From Limnohabitans sp. (GTDB lineage: Bacteria; Bacteroidota; Bacteroidia; Flavobacteriales; Flavobacteriaceae), in NCBI GenBank assembly GCA_030053945.1, contig JASGCW010000008.1:1-64000 (forward strand): a DNA stretch of 64,000 nt, given 5' to 3'. The notes beneath the pieces were generated by a model that did not search any database, was not told where the DNA came from, and was given only the letters and a program-made list of their open reading frames with translations. A program made the translations under genes and the position numbers. Below, piece after piece: positions 46,993 to 57,017 of the stretch. The stretch's first letter is position 1. Each line of letters begins with the position of its first letter.

Positions 46993-48129
46993 ATGAAGAT
47001 TCAACAAAAAGTAGTCCTTTCTTTAGGTAGCAACCAAGGAAATCGTTTAGAAAATATAGATACTTGTATCCAATTTATTCATCAGAAAATTGGAATTGTT
47101 TTGCGTGTTTCTAAATTGTATGAAACACCTTCTTGGGGTTTTGAAAGTGATGCTTTTTACAATTGTGCTGTTTTGGTTCATTCTTCTTTTTCGGCTGAAA
47201 AAATATTACGAAAAATTGCTTCAATAGAAAAAGAAATGGGACGTATTCGTAAGAAAGATGTTGGCTATGAAGCGAGAATTATTGATGTTGATATTATTTC
47301 GATAGAAGATCAAATTGTTGAAAGTGAGTATTTACATATTCCGCATCCACAAATGCAAAATCGGAAGTTTGTGTTGCAGCCAATGTTAGATTTGAAATTA
47401 GAGTGGCAACACCCAGTTTTGCTAAAATCGGTTTCTAATTTGTTAGCAGAATGTAATGATGCTAGCCAATGTTTAGCAGTGGCAGAACTTACAGTTCCTG
47501 TTATAAATTGTAATCTGAACAAAATAAATTACATTGCTATTGAAGGAAATATTGGTGCAGGGAAAACAACTTTAGCAGCCAAAATTTCTGAAGATTTCAA
47601 TGCTAAACTGGTATTAGAACGTTTTGCTGATAATCCATTTTTACCAAAATTTTACAAAGACCAAAATCGCTATGCTTTTCCGTTAGAAATGTCTTTTTTG
47701 GCTGATAGATACCAACAATTAGCTGATGATTTATCACAGTTTGACTTGTTTGCCGATTTTGTAGTGGCAGATTATCATATTTTTAAGTCATTGATTTTTG
47801 CTAAAGTTACTTTGCAGGAAGATGAATTTCGTTTGTATAAAACACTTTTCGATATCATTTATAAAGAAATGCCTAAACCTGATTTGTACGTGTATTTGTA
47901 TCAGAATACAGATAGGCTTTTAAAGAATATCAAAAAACGTGGACGCAGTTACGAACAAGAAATCCCAGCCGAGTATCTAGAAAAAATTAATCAAGGGTAT
48001 TTAGACTACATTAAGACCCAACTTGATTTGAATGTTTTAGTGATAGATGTTTCTGATTTTGATTTTGTAAAACGCCAAGAAGATTATATCACTATACTGC
48101 AACAAGTACAGGAGAAATTGGATTGTTGA
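46993..48129 (+). CDS. folK: HPPK (FolK) fused to deoxynucleoside kinase
   Basis: A 378-aa bifunctional protein. Residues 1-150 form 6-hydroxymethyl-7,8-dihydropterin pyrophosphokinase (LSLGSNQGNR at 9-18; the metal-binding pair is D98-V-D100). Residues 178-378 form a deoxynucleoside kinase of the dCK/dGK type, with P-loop GNIGAGKT (185-192), the ERFADNPF segment and the lid KNIKKRGRSYEQEIP. The fusion joins folate synthesis and deoxynucleoside salvage, a combination usual in flavobacteria. The -7 box is near-consensus (TTACTTTG at 46978-46985), only 7 bp before the ATG, so the mRNA may be leaderless. Confidence 0.93.
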   Translation: MKIQQKVVLSLGSNQGNRLENIDTCIQFIHQKIGIVLRVSKLYETPSWGFESDAFYNCAVLVHSSFSAEKILRKIASIEKEMGRIRKKDVGYEARIIDVDIISIEDQIVESEYLHIPHPQMQNRKFVLQPMLDLKLEWQHPVLLKSVSNLLAECNDASQCLAVAELTVPVINCNLNKINYIAIEGNIGAGKTTLAAKISEDFNAKLVLERFADNPFLPKFYKDQNRYAFPLEMSFLADRYQQLADDLSQFDLFADFVVADYHIFKSLIFAKVTLQEDEFRLYKTLFDIIYKEMPKPDLYVYLYQNTDRLLKNIKKRGRSYEQEIPAEYLEKINQGYLDYIKTQLDLNVLVIDVSDFDFVKRQEDYITILQQVQEKLDC

Positions 48130-48219
48130 TTGTTGAATGATTTACGGATTCTAGGATTTGAAATTTGAAATTTAGAATTTATTTGTTATTTGTTATTTTA
48201 GTTCAGGAACTTTATCTTT

Positions 48220-48759
48220 TCAGTTTTTATCTTTTCTAAGTTTACAAAACAAATCCCAAATCACAATTCCGGTACTTACTGAAATGTTTAATGAATGTTT
48301 GGTGCCTAATTGCGGGATTTCGATAGCGCCATCACATAGTTTTACCGCTTCTTGGTTCACGCCAAAAACTTCGTTACCAAAAACCAAAGCGTATTTTTTG
48401 TTGGTTTCAGGCTGAAAATTATCTAAGAAAATAGCATTTTCGACTTGCTCTATGGCATATACGTCGATATTTTGATTTTTTAAATCTGAAATCACTTGTA
48501 AAACATCTTTTTGGTATTCCCAAGTTACCGTATCGGTTGCGCCTAAAGCAGTTTTGTTGATTTCTTTATTGGGAGGAGTGGCTGTTATTCCGCACAAGTA
48601 GATTTTTTCAATCAAAAAAGCATCACTAGTTCTAAAAACAGAACCTATGTTGTGTAGACTTCTTATGTCGTCTAGCACAATAATGATTGGAGTTTTTTCT
48701 GCTTGTTTAAATTCTTCTACCGATTTACGGTCTAATTCGCTATTTTCAATTTTTCTCAT
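48220..48759 (-). CDS. TrmH-family RNA 2'-O-methyltransferase
   Basis: A 179-aa SPOUT-fold methyltransferase. Motif 1 is VLDDIRSLHNIGSVFRTSDAF; motif 2 is VFGNEVFGVNQEAV and motif 3 is IPQLGTKHSLNISVSTGIVIWD, the knot that binds S-adenosylmethionine. It is a short form without the N-terminal RNA-binding domain. The substrate (tRNA position 34 or 18, or rRNA) cannot be assigned from sequence. It converges on folK-dNK. Confidence 0.93.
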   Translation of the reverse strand: MRKIENSELDRKSVEEFKQAEKTPIIIVLDDIRSLHNIGSVFRTSDAFLIEKIYLCGITATPPNKEINKTALGATDTVTWEYQKDVLQVISDLKNQNIDVYAIEQVENAIFLDNFQPETNKKYALVFGNEVFGVNQEAVKLCDGAIEIPQLGTKHSLNISVSTGIVIWDLFCKLRKDKN

Positions 48760-48789
48760 AGTGCAAAAATACAGAAATACTATAATAGC

Positions 48790-49659
48790 TTACAAATCTG
48801 AAAAAGGAATAAAGTACAAACTGGGTTTAGCATTGAAAATAAATTTATTAAAGCCTTCTGCCGAAATATAAATTCCATTTGTGTTTATAGTTATCCCTTC
48901 TACTTGACCGAAACGAAGTGCAGAACCTAATTTGTATTTTTTGAATTTGGAATCGCTAATTTTTAAATTTTCATCACATTCAAAAATAGTAAGGAATATT
49001 CTTCCTGTCTTTGTGTAGCCAATGAGGTATAATTTGTTGTCAAAATAGTAACCATCTGTGGCTAAATATTGAAGGTTAAATTCCTCTGTTTTGGTTAAAA
49101 CTTGCTTTTCTTTTTTAGATTGATCAATGATATAGTGAGATGTCTTTTTGGATTTCCATTCTTTAGTGAAAAGATGAATTTTATTTTGTTGTACTATCAT
49201 TGTTTCGCAATCAAAATTGTGACGTAATGGTTTGTTCGAAAAATCTAATTGATCTGCATATTCAAAATCCAAATTTTTAGTAGTACTAAATTTGGTCGAA
49301 TCTTTTCTTATGAGTGCAGTGATAGATAAGTTTTTTCTTTTGCCAAGATTGTTCCCAAAATCACCTATATATAAAGTGTCTTTATGATAAGAAATAGCTT
49401 CCCAGTCTGTATTAGGTAAATCTGTTTGAATTTTGTTTAAAATTATTCCGTCAGTTGGGTTTATCTCATAAACTTCATTTGGATTTCCGCTGTCATTTAG
49501 CGTTAATAATTTATTATTTGAGAAAGATAATCCAGAGGTTTCAACGAGTGAGTTTGATAAAAAACTGATTTGGTATTTTTTTAAATGTATTTTTTTACGT
49601 TCTTGAGAGAATGAAAAAAAACTTACGATTAAAGTAAAAAGATATACGTAACCTTTCAA
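48790..49659 (-). CDS. Exported hypothetical protein, possible beta-propeller
   Basis: A 289-aa protein with a signal peptide (ending near FFSFSQ). Its repeated strand-turn-strand segments (LVETSGLSFSNNKLLTLNDSGN and VEGITINTNGIYISAEGF) resemble SdiA-regulated or esterase-like propeller proteins. No catalytic residues are recognised. It lies 30 bp upstream of the methyltransferase gene in the same direction and may be cotranscribed with it. Function unknown. Confidence 0.65.
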   Translation of the reverse strand: MKGYVYLFTLIVSFFSFSQERKKIHLKKYQISFLSNSLVETSGLSFSNNKLLTLNDSGNPNEVYEINPTDGIILNKIQTDLPNTDWEAISYHKDTLYIGDFGNNLGKRKNLSITALIRKDSTKFSTTKNLDFEYADQLDFSNKPLRHNFDCETMIVQQNKIHLFTKEWKSKKTSHYIIDQSKKEKQVLTKTEEFNLQYLATDGYYFDNKLYLIGYTKTGRIFLTIFECDENLKISDSKFKKYKLGSALRFGQVEGITINTNGIYISAEGFNKFIFNAKPSLYFIPFSDL

Positions 49660-49685
49660 AATAGTGAGATTTGAAATAAAGGTAT

Positions 49686-49720
49686 AAAAAAAGCTCTTTC
49701 CAAATAGAAAAGAGCTTTTT
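49686..49720 (-). terminator. Terminator after the DUF1573 gene
   Basis: Perfect 12-bp stem AAAAAGCTCTTT (49688-49699) / AAAGAGCTTTTT (49709-49720). It lies 17 bp after the DUF1573 stop (minus). Confidence 0.88.
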
Positions 49721-49737
49721 AACCTATTATTATTTTA

Positions 49738-50274
49738 TTAATGTGTTGGATTTGTTGCTGGAGCATTTGTAGCAGGAGCTACTGGTGCTTTTTCCATTGG
49801 GTTAGCTGGTGTAGCAGCTGGTAAAACTTCACCTTTGATAGTTAAAACTTTATTTGGAAATTCTTTTGAGTTAGAACTCACAGTTACTGTTTTAGTGAAT
49901 GAACCCACTCTGTCTGTAGCATAACGCACACCAATAATTCCTTTTTCTCCTGGTTTGATAGGTTTTTCAGGTTTAGTAGGTACTGTACAACCACAAGAAC
50001 CTTGAGTGTTTGTGATAACTAAATCTTCAGTACCATTGTTTACTAGTACAAATTGACGATTAGGTTCAGAATTGTGAGCAATTTTACCATAATCGATAGT
50101 TTCAGTTTCAAATACCATTCCTGGACCTTGAACTTTAGGGGTTGCAGCTACTGTTTCTTTTACTTTCTTAGCTTTTTTCACTTCTTTTTTAGCTTTAGCA
50201 ACTGTTTCTTGCGCATTTGCAGAGATGCTTCCAAATAAAGCAACTGCCGATAACATAAGTATTAATTTTTTCAT
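49738..50274 (-). CDS. DUF1573 domain exported protein
   Basis: A 178-aa protein with a signal peptide (ending near ISANAQE), a lysine-rich linker, a DUF1573 immunoglobulin-like domain (about 50-150, FETETIDYGKIAHNSEPNRQFVLVNNGTEDL with TQGSCGCTVPTKPEKPIKPGE) and an alanine/proline-rich C-terminus. The paired cysteines in GSCGCT are conserved in the family. Function is unknown; a periplasmic structural role is plausible. It has its own promoter and terminator. Confidence 0.9.
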   Translation of the reverse strand: MKKLILMLSAVALFGSISANAQETVAKAKKEVKKAKKVKETVAATPKVQGPGMVFETETIDYGKIAHNSEPNRQFVLVNNGTEDLVITNTQGSCGCTVPTKPEKPIKPGEKGIIGVRYATDRVGSFTKTVTVSSNSKEFPNKVLTIKGEVLPAATPANPMEKAPVAPATNAPATNPTH

Positions 50275-50299
50275 TTCTGTTGTAATTAGTTGAACAAAA

Positions 50300-50327
50300 C
50301 AAATGTATTAATAATTTTGAATTACAA
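50300..50327 (-). promoter_or_regulatory. Promoter of the DUF1573 gene
   Basis: On the minus strand TTG (50325-50327), 17-bp spacer, then TACATTTG (50300-50307). Exact consensus fit, 25 bp before the ATG. Confidence 0.65.
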
Positions 50328-50418
50328 ATAAATTTTGTGTCAAAATTGTTGTTAAATATTTAATCAAATATTGAGCCAAAATAAGTAAATTCGTCGCCAT
50401 AATCTAAATTTTTCAGTT

Positions 50419-53022
50419 TTGTCAGCAAAAGAAAAAGCACCGAAGGAGACTCCGTTAATGAAGCAGTACAATGAAATAAAGGCTAAGTATCCTGATGCTT
50501 GTCTGTTATTTAGAGTAGGAGATTTTTATGAAACTTTTGGAGATGATGCCGTTCGTGCCTCAAAAATTCTTGGAATAACACTGACAAAACGAGGGGCAGG
50601 AACTGAGTCTGAAACCGCTTTAGCAGGGTTTCCGCATCATTCTTTGAATACCTATTTGCCTAAACTAGTAAAAGCAGGGCTTCGTGTGGCAATATGTGAT
50701 CAGCTGGAAGATCCGAAAATGACAAAAACCATCGTGAAGCGCGGTGTAACTGAATTAGTTACTCCTGGAGTTTCAATGAATGATGAAGTTTTAGTTTCAA
50801 AATCAAACAACTTTTTAGCTTCTGTTTATTTTGGTAAGAAACAACTTGGCGTAGCTTTTTTAGATGTTTCTACGGGAGAATTTTTAACTTCTGAAGGAAA
50901 CGAAGAATATATAGATAAGTTGTTGCAAAACTTTAGTCCGAGTGAAATATTGGTTCCAAAGCAAAACAAAAAAGATTTCTTGGAAAGTTTTGGTGATAAC
51001 TTCCACGCTTTCTATTTAGAAGATTGGGTTTATAAAGAAGATTATGCAATAGAAACTTTGACCAATCATTTTCAAACAAATTCATTAAAAGGTTTTGGGA
51101 TAGAAGAACTCAATCACGGAATTATAGCTTCTGGGGCAGTTTTATACTATTTGTCAGAAACACAGCATAACAAAATTCAACACATCACTTCTATACACCG
51201 TATTGCGGAGGATGCTTATGTGTGGATGGATCGATTTACGATTCGTAACTTAGAACTGTATCATAGTTATAATCCTAATGCGGTTACCTTATTAGATGTG
51301 ATTGATAAAACGCTTTCTCCTATGGGAGGACGTTTGCTAAAACGTTGGTTAGCTTTACCATTGAAGGATGTAAACAAGATAAGAAGTCGTCACGAGGTGG
51401 TGGGTTATTTAAAAAATAATCAAGAAGTTTTAAATCAAATCCAAAATCAAATCAAGCAAATTTCTGATTTAGAGCGATTAATTTCTAAGGTAGCAGCCGG
51501 AAGAATTTCGCCTAGAGAAGTAATTTATCTAAAAGAATCCCTTGATGCAATTATTCCAGTTAAAGAATTAGCATTAAAAAGTCCACAGGAAGCAGTAAAA
51601 GTAATAGGGGATAGTTTACATTCGTGTGATTTGTTACGAGAGAAAATCACAACAACACTTAATCAGGATGCGCCAGTGGCAATCAGCAAAGGAAATGCTA
51701 TTGCTTTTGGTGTAAATGCAGAACTAGATGAACTGCGAAATATTTCAAATACAGGGAAAGAATTTTTAGAAGCAATCGAGAAAAGAGAATCGGAAGCAAC
51801 AGGAATTCCTTCATTGAAAATTTCTTTTAATAATGTTTTTGGATACTATATAGAAGTTCGAAATACACATAAAGATAAAGTACCTTCAGAATGGATTCGT
51901 AAACAGACTTTAGTTAGTGCAGAACGTTATATAACAGAAGAGTTAAAAGAATACGAAACAAAAATTCTTGGAGCCGAAGAAAAAATACAGCAGTTAGAGT
52001 CACAATTATTTGAACAATTAGTAGCTTGGGTTGCTACCTATATTAAACCAGTTCAGCTTAATGCGAATTTGATTGCGCAATTGGATTGTTTGTGCTCGTT
52101 TTCGCAACAGGCTATAGATCATAATTATGTTTGTCCTGTAATTAATGATTCCTATGAATTAGATATAAAAAATGGACGCCATCCAGTAATTGAAAAGCAA
52201 TTGCCTATAGGTGTGCCTTATATCGCTAATGATGTGTATTTAGACCGTGATCAACAACAAATCATAATGATTACAGGGCCTAATATGTCAGGTAAGTCGG
52301 CGATTTTGCGTCAAACAGCTTTGATAGTGCTCTTGGCGCAAATGGGAAGTTTTGTCCCTGCCGAAGCTGTTTCAATGGGTGTAATAGATAAAATTTTTAC
52401 TAGGGTAGGAGCAAGTGATAATATTTCGATGGGCGAATCGACATTTATGGTCGAGATGAATGAAACTGCTTCTATTTTGAATAATATTTCAGACAGGAGT
52501 TTAGTATTGTTAGATGAGATAGGTCGTGGTACAAGTACTTATGATGGAGTTTCTATCGCTTGGGCAATAGCCGAGTTTTTGCACGAAAATCCAGCACAGC
52601 CCAAAACATTGTTTGCCACACATTATCACGAATTGAATGAGATGACCGAAAGCTTGCCTCGTATTCAAAACTATAATGTTTCTGTCAAAGAATTAAAAGA
52701 TACTGTTTTATTTATCCGTAAGCTCGAAAAAGGAGGTAGTGCACACAGTTTTGGTATTCACGTGGCAAAGATGGCAGGAATGCCACAAATGGTTATTCAA
52801 AAGGCTGGAAAGATTTTGAAGAAATTAGAGAAGAATCATTCGGGTGAGGTATTAAGTGGGGTAAAAGCACAAGATGAATTACAATTGAGTTTTTTCAATT
52901 TAGACGATCCATTATTAGAGGAAATCAAAGAAGAAATCTTGAGTTTAGATATAAATACGCTTACTCCGGTAGAGGCTTTGATGAAATTGAACGAAATCAA
53001 GCGAATGATTTCAAAAAAATAA
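50419..53022 (+). CDS. mutS: DNA mismatch repair protein MutS (TTG start)
   Basis: Mismatch-recognition ATPase (867 aa). The N-terminal domain has [16 protein letters not shown], including the F-x-E mismatch-binding motif (YETF region). The ATPase carries Walker A GPNMSGKS and Walker [15 protein letters not shown], then THYHELNEM. The start is TTG at 50419 (S-A-K-E-K follows); the next in-frame ATG (50458) would remove the first 13 residues, which look like family N-termini. It is single and monocistronic. Confidence 0.97.
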   Translation: MSAKEKAPKETPLMKQYNEIKAKYPDACLLFRVGDFYETFGDDAVRASKILGITLTKRGAGTESETALAGFPHHSLNTYLPKLVKAGLRVAICDQLEDPKMTKTIVKRGVTELVTPGVSMNDEVLVSKSNNFLASVYFGKKQLGVAFLDVSTGEFLTSEGNEEYIDKLLQNFSPSEILVPKQNKKDFLESFGDNFHAFYLEDWVYKEDYAIETLTNHFQTNSLKGFGIEELNHGIIASGAVLYYLSETQHNKIQHITSIHRIAEDAYVWMDRFTIRNLELYHSYNPNAVTLLDVIDKTLSPMGGRLLKRWLALPLKDVNKIRSRHEVVGYLKNNQEVLNQIQNQIKQISDLERLISKVAAGRISPREVIYLKESLDAIIPVKELALKSPQEAVKVIGDSLHSCDLLREKITTTLNQDAPVAISKGNAIAFGVNAELDELRNISNTGKEFLEAIEKRESEATGIPSLKISFNNVFGYYIEVRNTHKDKVPSEWIRKQTLVSAERYITEELKEYETKILGAEEKIQQLESQLFEQLVAWVATYIKPVQLNANLIAQLDCLCSFSQQAIDHNYVCPVINDSYELDIKNGRHPVIEKQLPIGVPYIANDVYLDRDQQQIIMITGPNMSGKSAILRQTALIVLLAQMGSFVPAEAVSMGVIDKIFTRVGASDNISMGESTFMVEMNETASILNNISDRSLVLLDEIGRGTSTYDGVSIAWAIAEFLHENPAQPKTLFATHYHELNEMTESLPRIQNYNVSVKELKDTVLFIRKLEKGGSAHSFGIHVAKMAGMPQMVIQKAGKILKKLEKNHSGEVLSGVKAQDELQLSFFNLDDPLLEEIKEEILSLDINTLTPVEALMKLNEIKRMISKK

Positions 53023-53085
53023 GTTTTGTAAATTATTGCAAGACAAAGTTTTAAAAAAAAGATGAAAATTTTTTTAAAAAAGTAC

Positions 53086-53115
53086 TTGCAGAAGTGATTT
53101 CTTGTTGTATATTTG
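53086..53115 (+). promoter_or_regulatory. Strong promoter of the tRNA-Gly/tRNA-Leu operon
   Basis: TTG at 53086-53088, 19-bp spacer, TATATTTG at 53108-53115. Exact consensus fit 49 bp before the first tRNA. Confidence 0.8.
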
Positions 53116-53164
53116 CACTCGCAATACGGAACAAGTATGGCGAAGTTCTTAAAGAGACGCAAAT

Positions 53165-53237
53165 GCGAAAATAGCTCAGTTGGTAGAGCGCAACCTTGCC
53201 AAGGTTGAGGTCGCGGGTTCGAACCCCGTTTTTCGCT
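53165..53237 (+). tRNA. tRNA-Gly (anticodon GCC)
   Basis: Acceptor GCGAAAA/TTTTCGC, anticodon stem CAACC/GGTTG with loop TTGCCAA (anticodon GCC), T-arm GCGGGTTCGAACCCCGT. Discriminator T; no CCA encoded. Confidence 0.95.
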
Positions 53238-53259
53238 CGACTACCAAGTTAAAATATTT

Positions 53260-53344
53260 GCTCGAGTGGTGGAATTGGTAGACACGCTGGACTTAAAATC
53301 CAGTGAACATTTCGTTCGTGCGGGTTCAAGTCCCGCCTTGAGTA
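53260..53344 (+). tRNA. tRNA-Leu (anticodon UAA), attachment site of the mobile element
   Basis: 85-nt type II tRNA: acceptor GCTCGAG/CTTGAGT, anticodon stem CTGGA/TCCAG with loop CTTAAAA (anticodon TAA), a long variable arm (TGAACATTTCGTTCG), and T-arm GCGGGTTCAAGTCCCGC. No CCA encoded. Its last 20 bases plus one following base recur exactly at 63578-63598. Confidence 0.95.
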
Positions 53345-53345
53345 C
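53325..53345 (+). repeat. attL core (21-bp direct repeat)
   Basis: Begins TTCAAGTCCC and ends TTGAGTAC, covering the T-loop, T-stem 3' strand and acceptor 3' strand of tRNA-Leu plus one base. The identical sequence is at 63578-63598. Confidence 0.9.
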
Positions 53346-53348
53346 TTT

Positions 53349-53393
53349 AAAAAACCGTAACCTTTTAATTTTAAAAGAATTACGGTTTTTTTA
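53349..53393. terminator. Long bidirectional terminator hairpin after tRNA-Leu
   Basis: Outer stem AACCGTAA (53353-53360) / TTACGGTT (53380-53387) and inner stem CTTTTAA (53362-53368) / TTAAAAG (53371-53377), with A- and T-runs at both ends. It can stop the tRNA operon and also the minus-strand ATPase gene. Confidence 0.85.
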
Positions 53394-53412
53394 TTTTAAA
53401 TTTGTACTACCA

Positions 53413-53423
53413 TTGTACAACAA
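53413..53423. repeat. Possible arm-type site, left end
   Basis: TTGTACAACAA, 68 bp inside attL. The same 11-mer occurs at 63436-63446, 132 bp inside attR and just upstream of the integrase gene. Candidate integrase arm-binding sites. Confidence 0.4.
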
Positions 53424-53561
53424 TCAGCCGTTTTTATTTATGAATTTGTTTTTTGAAGTTTTATAGATTGAAGTTATTTCACTCACAAATAACAATTATA
53501 ATTTCAAGAATTACGCTTTTTATTTTGCTTTTTAGTCAAAAATCTTAGGAAGTTCCTTTTT

Positions 53562-56500
53562 TTAGTTTTTGTATTTTATCATATAATCAACATATTCTTG
53601 CATCCATTCCATTTCATTTCTATTTGGCCTATAACCCGTGTGCATACATATTAAAGAATAAAATGCTATAATTTTAAATTTATTTTTAACCTCAACACTC
53701 ATTTTTAAATTTTGTTGCCATAAATCAAGAAAATAAAAGTCTTGTGGGTTGGTATAAATACGAGTTGTCCAAAATTTACTTACAAAAGGATAAAGAATAA
53801 ATAGAAATATTCCTGTTGAAATTCCCTTAATTGCTTTTTCAAAATATGGCATTAATGCTAAATGTAGCTTTAAAGCTTCATTTGTTGGGGAATTTAACGA
53901 ACAAATTAAATAACAGATTATTTGAATAGGTTTTTTATTTTCATTTTCAATATTATTAACCCAATCTATTAGATTCCGAGAGTCTGTGTAATTTTTTGGA
54001 AAGTTATCCAAAATATAATCTATAAATTCAAATATTTCTTTATCTGTATATAAGAACTCACTTCTGTGTATATGCTTTTTTAGATTTCTAATGAACTGTT
54101 CTTCTGTGTGCTTATTCTCTAAAATTAAAGTTAATTCTTTTAATAAAATTGGAATTAAATTATATGTAAGATAATAATCGACTTTATCATTGTTGATAGG
54201 AAATCTCCCCAACATATCTAAAAACATTTGTTTCTGTAGATTGTTATTCAATTCATCAGCCATCCCAATATTAATAGTCTCTTCATACTCTGTTAATTCT
54301 TTTTCAATCTCCAAAGATTCCTGATATTTATTTTCTAAAATTTTATAGCCTACAAAACTTCTTAAAGTGTTTTTGAAATTGTATAAAAACATTTCCTTGT
54401 TCATTTCAAAAGCTTTATTAGCCCATTTCATCGCATTATCCTTATCATTATAAAATTCAAAGCATTGTACCAATATAAAAACATTCATATATTTCCTCTC
54501 GTCAAAATACCATTCTTTAAGCAGTACAGGGTTATAATTATTGTTTAAAATTCCTCGATAAGGAACTAAATAGGAATCTCCATTTTGCGATTTTTCAGGT
54601 GGTTTGCCTAAACTTAAAATCTGAAATATGTAATTTAAAGCATTGCCAATCTGTATCACAACAATATTGTAATCATCAATATTTTCAAATGTGTCTACTT
54701 CTTTATATGATATTAACAATAATTCATAACATTCTGCAAGTTTATAAATTGCTGTTTTATAATCACCTAAAAACCAATAAGATATAGCATACTCTCCCAG
54801 CAATTTAGAAATTGTAAGTTTTGACACTTTTATTTTGTTTTGTGCAAAATCAAGTGCTTTTTTTGTGTATTCATGCGCTACAACTTTATCTTTATCGCCA
54901 AATATTTTTGCTAAGGTTAAATAGGTGTCAAGTTTAGTTACTACAAAAACATCTATTGATTCAATATCTAAAAGAGTCAATAAAGCCTCGTCCTTTTTAC
55001 CTTTATAAAATTGCTGTCTCCCTAATTCATCTTTTAATAAAAATATTGCTTCTTGTGAAGTATACTTGCTTTTAATACTTTCGTAATACACCTCAGCATT
55101 ATTTAATTTATCTAACTTTTCAGAAATTATATATAGATTTGTTTTTACAGAATAAGCCCCTAATATTTGCAAATTATTATCAATAGCTTTTGATTCAATA
55201 AATTTAACAGATTCAATTTTTTCTTCCCAACTCTTTTCTGTTTCTAATACATTATCCAAAAGCCTTCTTGAAAAAAGATGCATCATATTATTATCGAAAA
55301 AAGATTCTTCTTTCCCAATTTTATTAAAGCAATTAAACCATAATTCAATTTCTTCTTCATTAACTATCTTATCTAAAATTATCCATAAATTGTTATAAAG
55401 ACTATGTTTAGGTTCTTCAAATTTTTTAAAGCTAATTTCATTTAAAGATTCTAAATAAAGAATTGCTTTTTTTACATCATCGTGTACATAACTTTTAAAT
55501 AATATTAGTTTAGACATTTCAGAAATTTCATCCTGAATATCGGAATTGTCTATAAGGATATTTTCTAAATCGTTTCTTACGAATAGTTTGCTTTCTATAT
55601 TGAATTTAGAATGTTTTTTTAATTGCAAATCATCAAAAATATGCAATTGTAATATTCTTATGGATAATTTTGTTAAAGACTGCATTTGTTCAGGAAGATG
55701 TGTGTCAACCCAAAAACTCCCAAATATAGTGTCTGTAAAAAATTCTGGATATTTAAAATATGATTGTAGCGCCACAATCATTATCATTCCTGCATCATCG
55801 TATGATTCACCTGCTAAAAAATAAGTTATTGCTCTTTGAGAGTCATATTGTGTTAGGTTTTTTTTGGATAATATACTTTGAGCTAATTTATTATTTATTT
55901 CTTTTTTTGTATTATGTAAAACATTATTACTTCCTAAACTTTTAATTAGAGGTGAAATAAAATATGTTTCATCTTTATTTTTTTGCAACCACGTTCCTGA
56001 CAAACTATTTATTTTTTCATAAGGAGAATTTATAGGAGGATTTGCATTACTAATAATTTCAATCGTTTCATTGGAAATTGTGCCTAAAACAATATTTAAT
56101 CTATACAAAATCTCTCTTGTGGATTCATTTTGAGTACTATGCAATAACTTTTGATATGTTTCTTCGTTTAACTCGTTAAATGCCTTTCCTGAAATAAAAT
56201 CATTAAATTCTTCCAAAGGAATAATCCAATCGTTATTCTCTAAATATTGACAAATTATCTGTATATATATTGGATAACCTTCTGAAATACTTTCAATTAT
56301 AGTTGCATATTTTAGTGATTTTGGCTCTTCTCTATAAGTAAAAATCACATCTTCTATTTCTTCCTTACTTAGCAAAGGAATAGGTAGCTCAATAAAATTA
56401 GCTTTTATAGGATTTGTAATTTTATTATTAATCTTGAAATTTGAAGTAGATAGTATTTTAATATTGTTCCCTAAACAATAATTAAATAAATCAATAAAAA

Positions 56501-57017
56501 GTTTGTTTATGTTATCATCAAAACCTAATTGTGGTAAGTCGTCAAAAATTATTAATTTGTTGTTTTCATTCTCGAAATTTTGAGTTAAAATCTCTTTAAA
56601 AACCAGCACTATAACATTTTTAAATTCATTTTTTGATAAATCTTTAAAACTAAAACTCAAAAAATTATTATTTAAACTTTCGCTTAATAATAAAGATAAT
56701 TGCGATTTACCAGTATCGTATCCTCCATGTATATTAAGCCAAGTTTTATTGCTCCAATCACTTTTAATTTTCTCAACAGTTTTTACTCTTTTACTTATAT
56801 TTTTAGAAAAAGTAGCAACTGATCCACTATAAGAATGTGGATTATTAATCACAATATTATTATACGGATTATTTTTAAAAATTGAAGAAATATCTACAAA
56901 ATCTTTAGTTGTTGCAGATTGTAAAATAAAAACATTAGAATTTGTTAAGTGCTTTACTTCTATACTTTCACTTTCTTTGTTTTTCTTTGAAAAGAATTTA
57001 AAAAAATTACCAAACAT
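53562..57017 (-). CDS. STAND-like P-loop ATPase with TPR-like repeats
   Basis: A 1151-aa cytoplasmic protein. After an unassigned 90-residue N-terminus comes an NTPase core: Walker A GGYDTGKS (98-105), Walker B LIIFDD (155-160), sensor-like KILSTSN (187-193) and a GxP-type motif EGYPIYIQ (247-254). A winged-helix-like region ends in YFISPLIKSLG (about 352-362). From about 370 to the end it is helical, with TPR-like units (GEYAISYWFLGDYKTAIYKL, 741-760). This domain order is that of STAND/NACHT signal-sensing ATPases. No nuclease, protease or TIR domain is seen. It starts directly after the stop of a small membrane protein gene, a probable partner. Anti-phage action is inference. Confidence 0.65.
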   Translation of the reverse strand: MFGNFFKFFSKKNKESESIEVKHLTNSNVFILQSATTKDFVDISSIFKNNPYNNIVINNPHSYSGSVATFSKNISKRVKTVEKIKSDWSNKTWLNIHGGYDTGKSQLSLLLSESLNNNFLSFSFKDLSKNEFKNVIVLVFKEILTQNFENENNKLIIFDDLPQLGFDDNINKLFIDLFNYCLGNNIKILSTSNFKINNKITNPIKANFIELPIPLLSKEEIEDVIFTYREEPKSLKYATIIESISEGYPIYIQIICQYLENNDWIIPLEEFNDFISGKAFNELNEETYQKLLHSTQNESTREILYRLNIVLGTISNETIEIISNANPPINSPYEKINSLSGTWLQKNKDETYFISPLIKSLGSNNVLHNTKKEINNKLAQSILSKKNLTQYDSQRAITYFLAGESYDDAGMIMIVALQSYFKYPEFFTDTIFGSFWVDTHLPEQMQSLTKLSIRILQLHIFDDLQLKKHSKFNIESKLFVRNDLENILIDNSDIQDEISEMSKLILFKSYVHDDVKKAILYLESLNEISFKKFEEPKHSLYNNLWIILDKIVNEEEIELWFNCFNKIGKEESFFDNNMMHLFSRRLLDNVLETEKSWEEKIESVKFIESKAIDNNLQILGAYSVKTNLYIISEKLDKLNNAEVYYESIKSKYTSQEAIFLLKDELGRQQFYKGKKDEALLTLLDIESIDVFVVTKLDTYLTLAKIFGDKDKVVAHEYTKKALDFAQNKIKVSKLTISKLLGEYAISYWFLGDYKTAIYKLAECYELLLISYKEVDTFENIDDYNIVVIQIGNALNYIFQILSLGKPPEKSQNGDSYLVPYRGILNNNYNPVLLKEWYFDERKYMNVFILVQCFEFYNDKDNAMKWANKAFEMNKEMFLYNFKNTLRSFVGYKILENKYQESLEIEKELTEYEETINIGMADELNNNLQKQMFLDMLGRFPINNDKVDYYLTYNLIPILLKELTLILENKHTEEQFIRNLKKHIHRSEFLYTDKEIFEFIDYILDNFPKNYTDSRNLIDWVNNIENENKKPIQIICYLICSLNSPTNEALKLHLALMPYFEKAIKGISTGIFLFILYPFVSKFWTTRIYTNPQDFYFLDLWQQNLKMSVEVKNKFKIIAFYSLICMHTGYRPNRNEMEWMQEYVDYMIKYKN

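Noticed and set aside
53266..53466. A 66-codon plus-strand frame starting in tRNA-Leu
   Set aside because: Its first half is the translation of the tRNA-Leu gene, a common false gene call.
53562..57017. Fused nuclease or TIR effector at the ATPase N-terminus
   Set aside because: Residues 1-90 show no catalytic motif of PD-(D/E)XK, HNH, TIR or protease families by eye.
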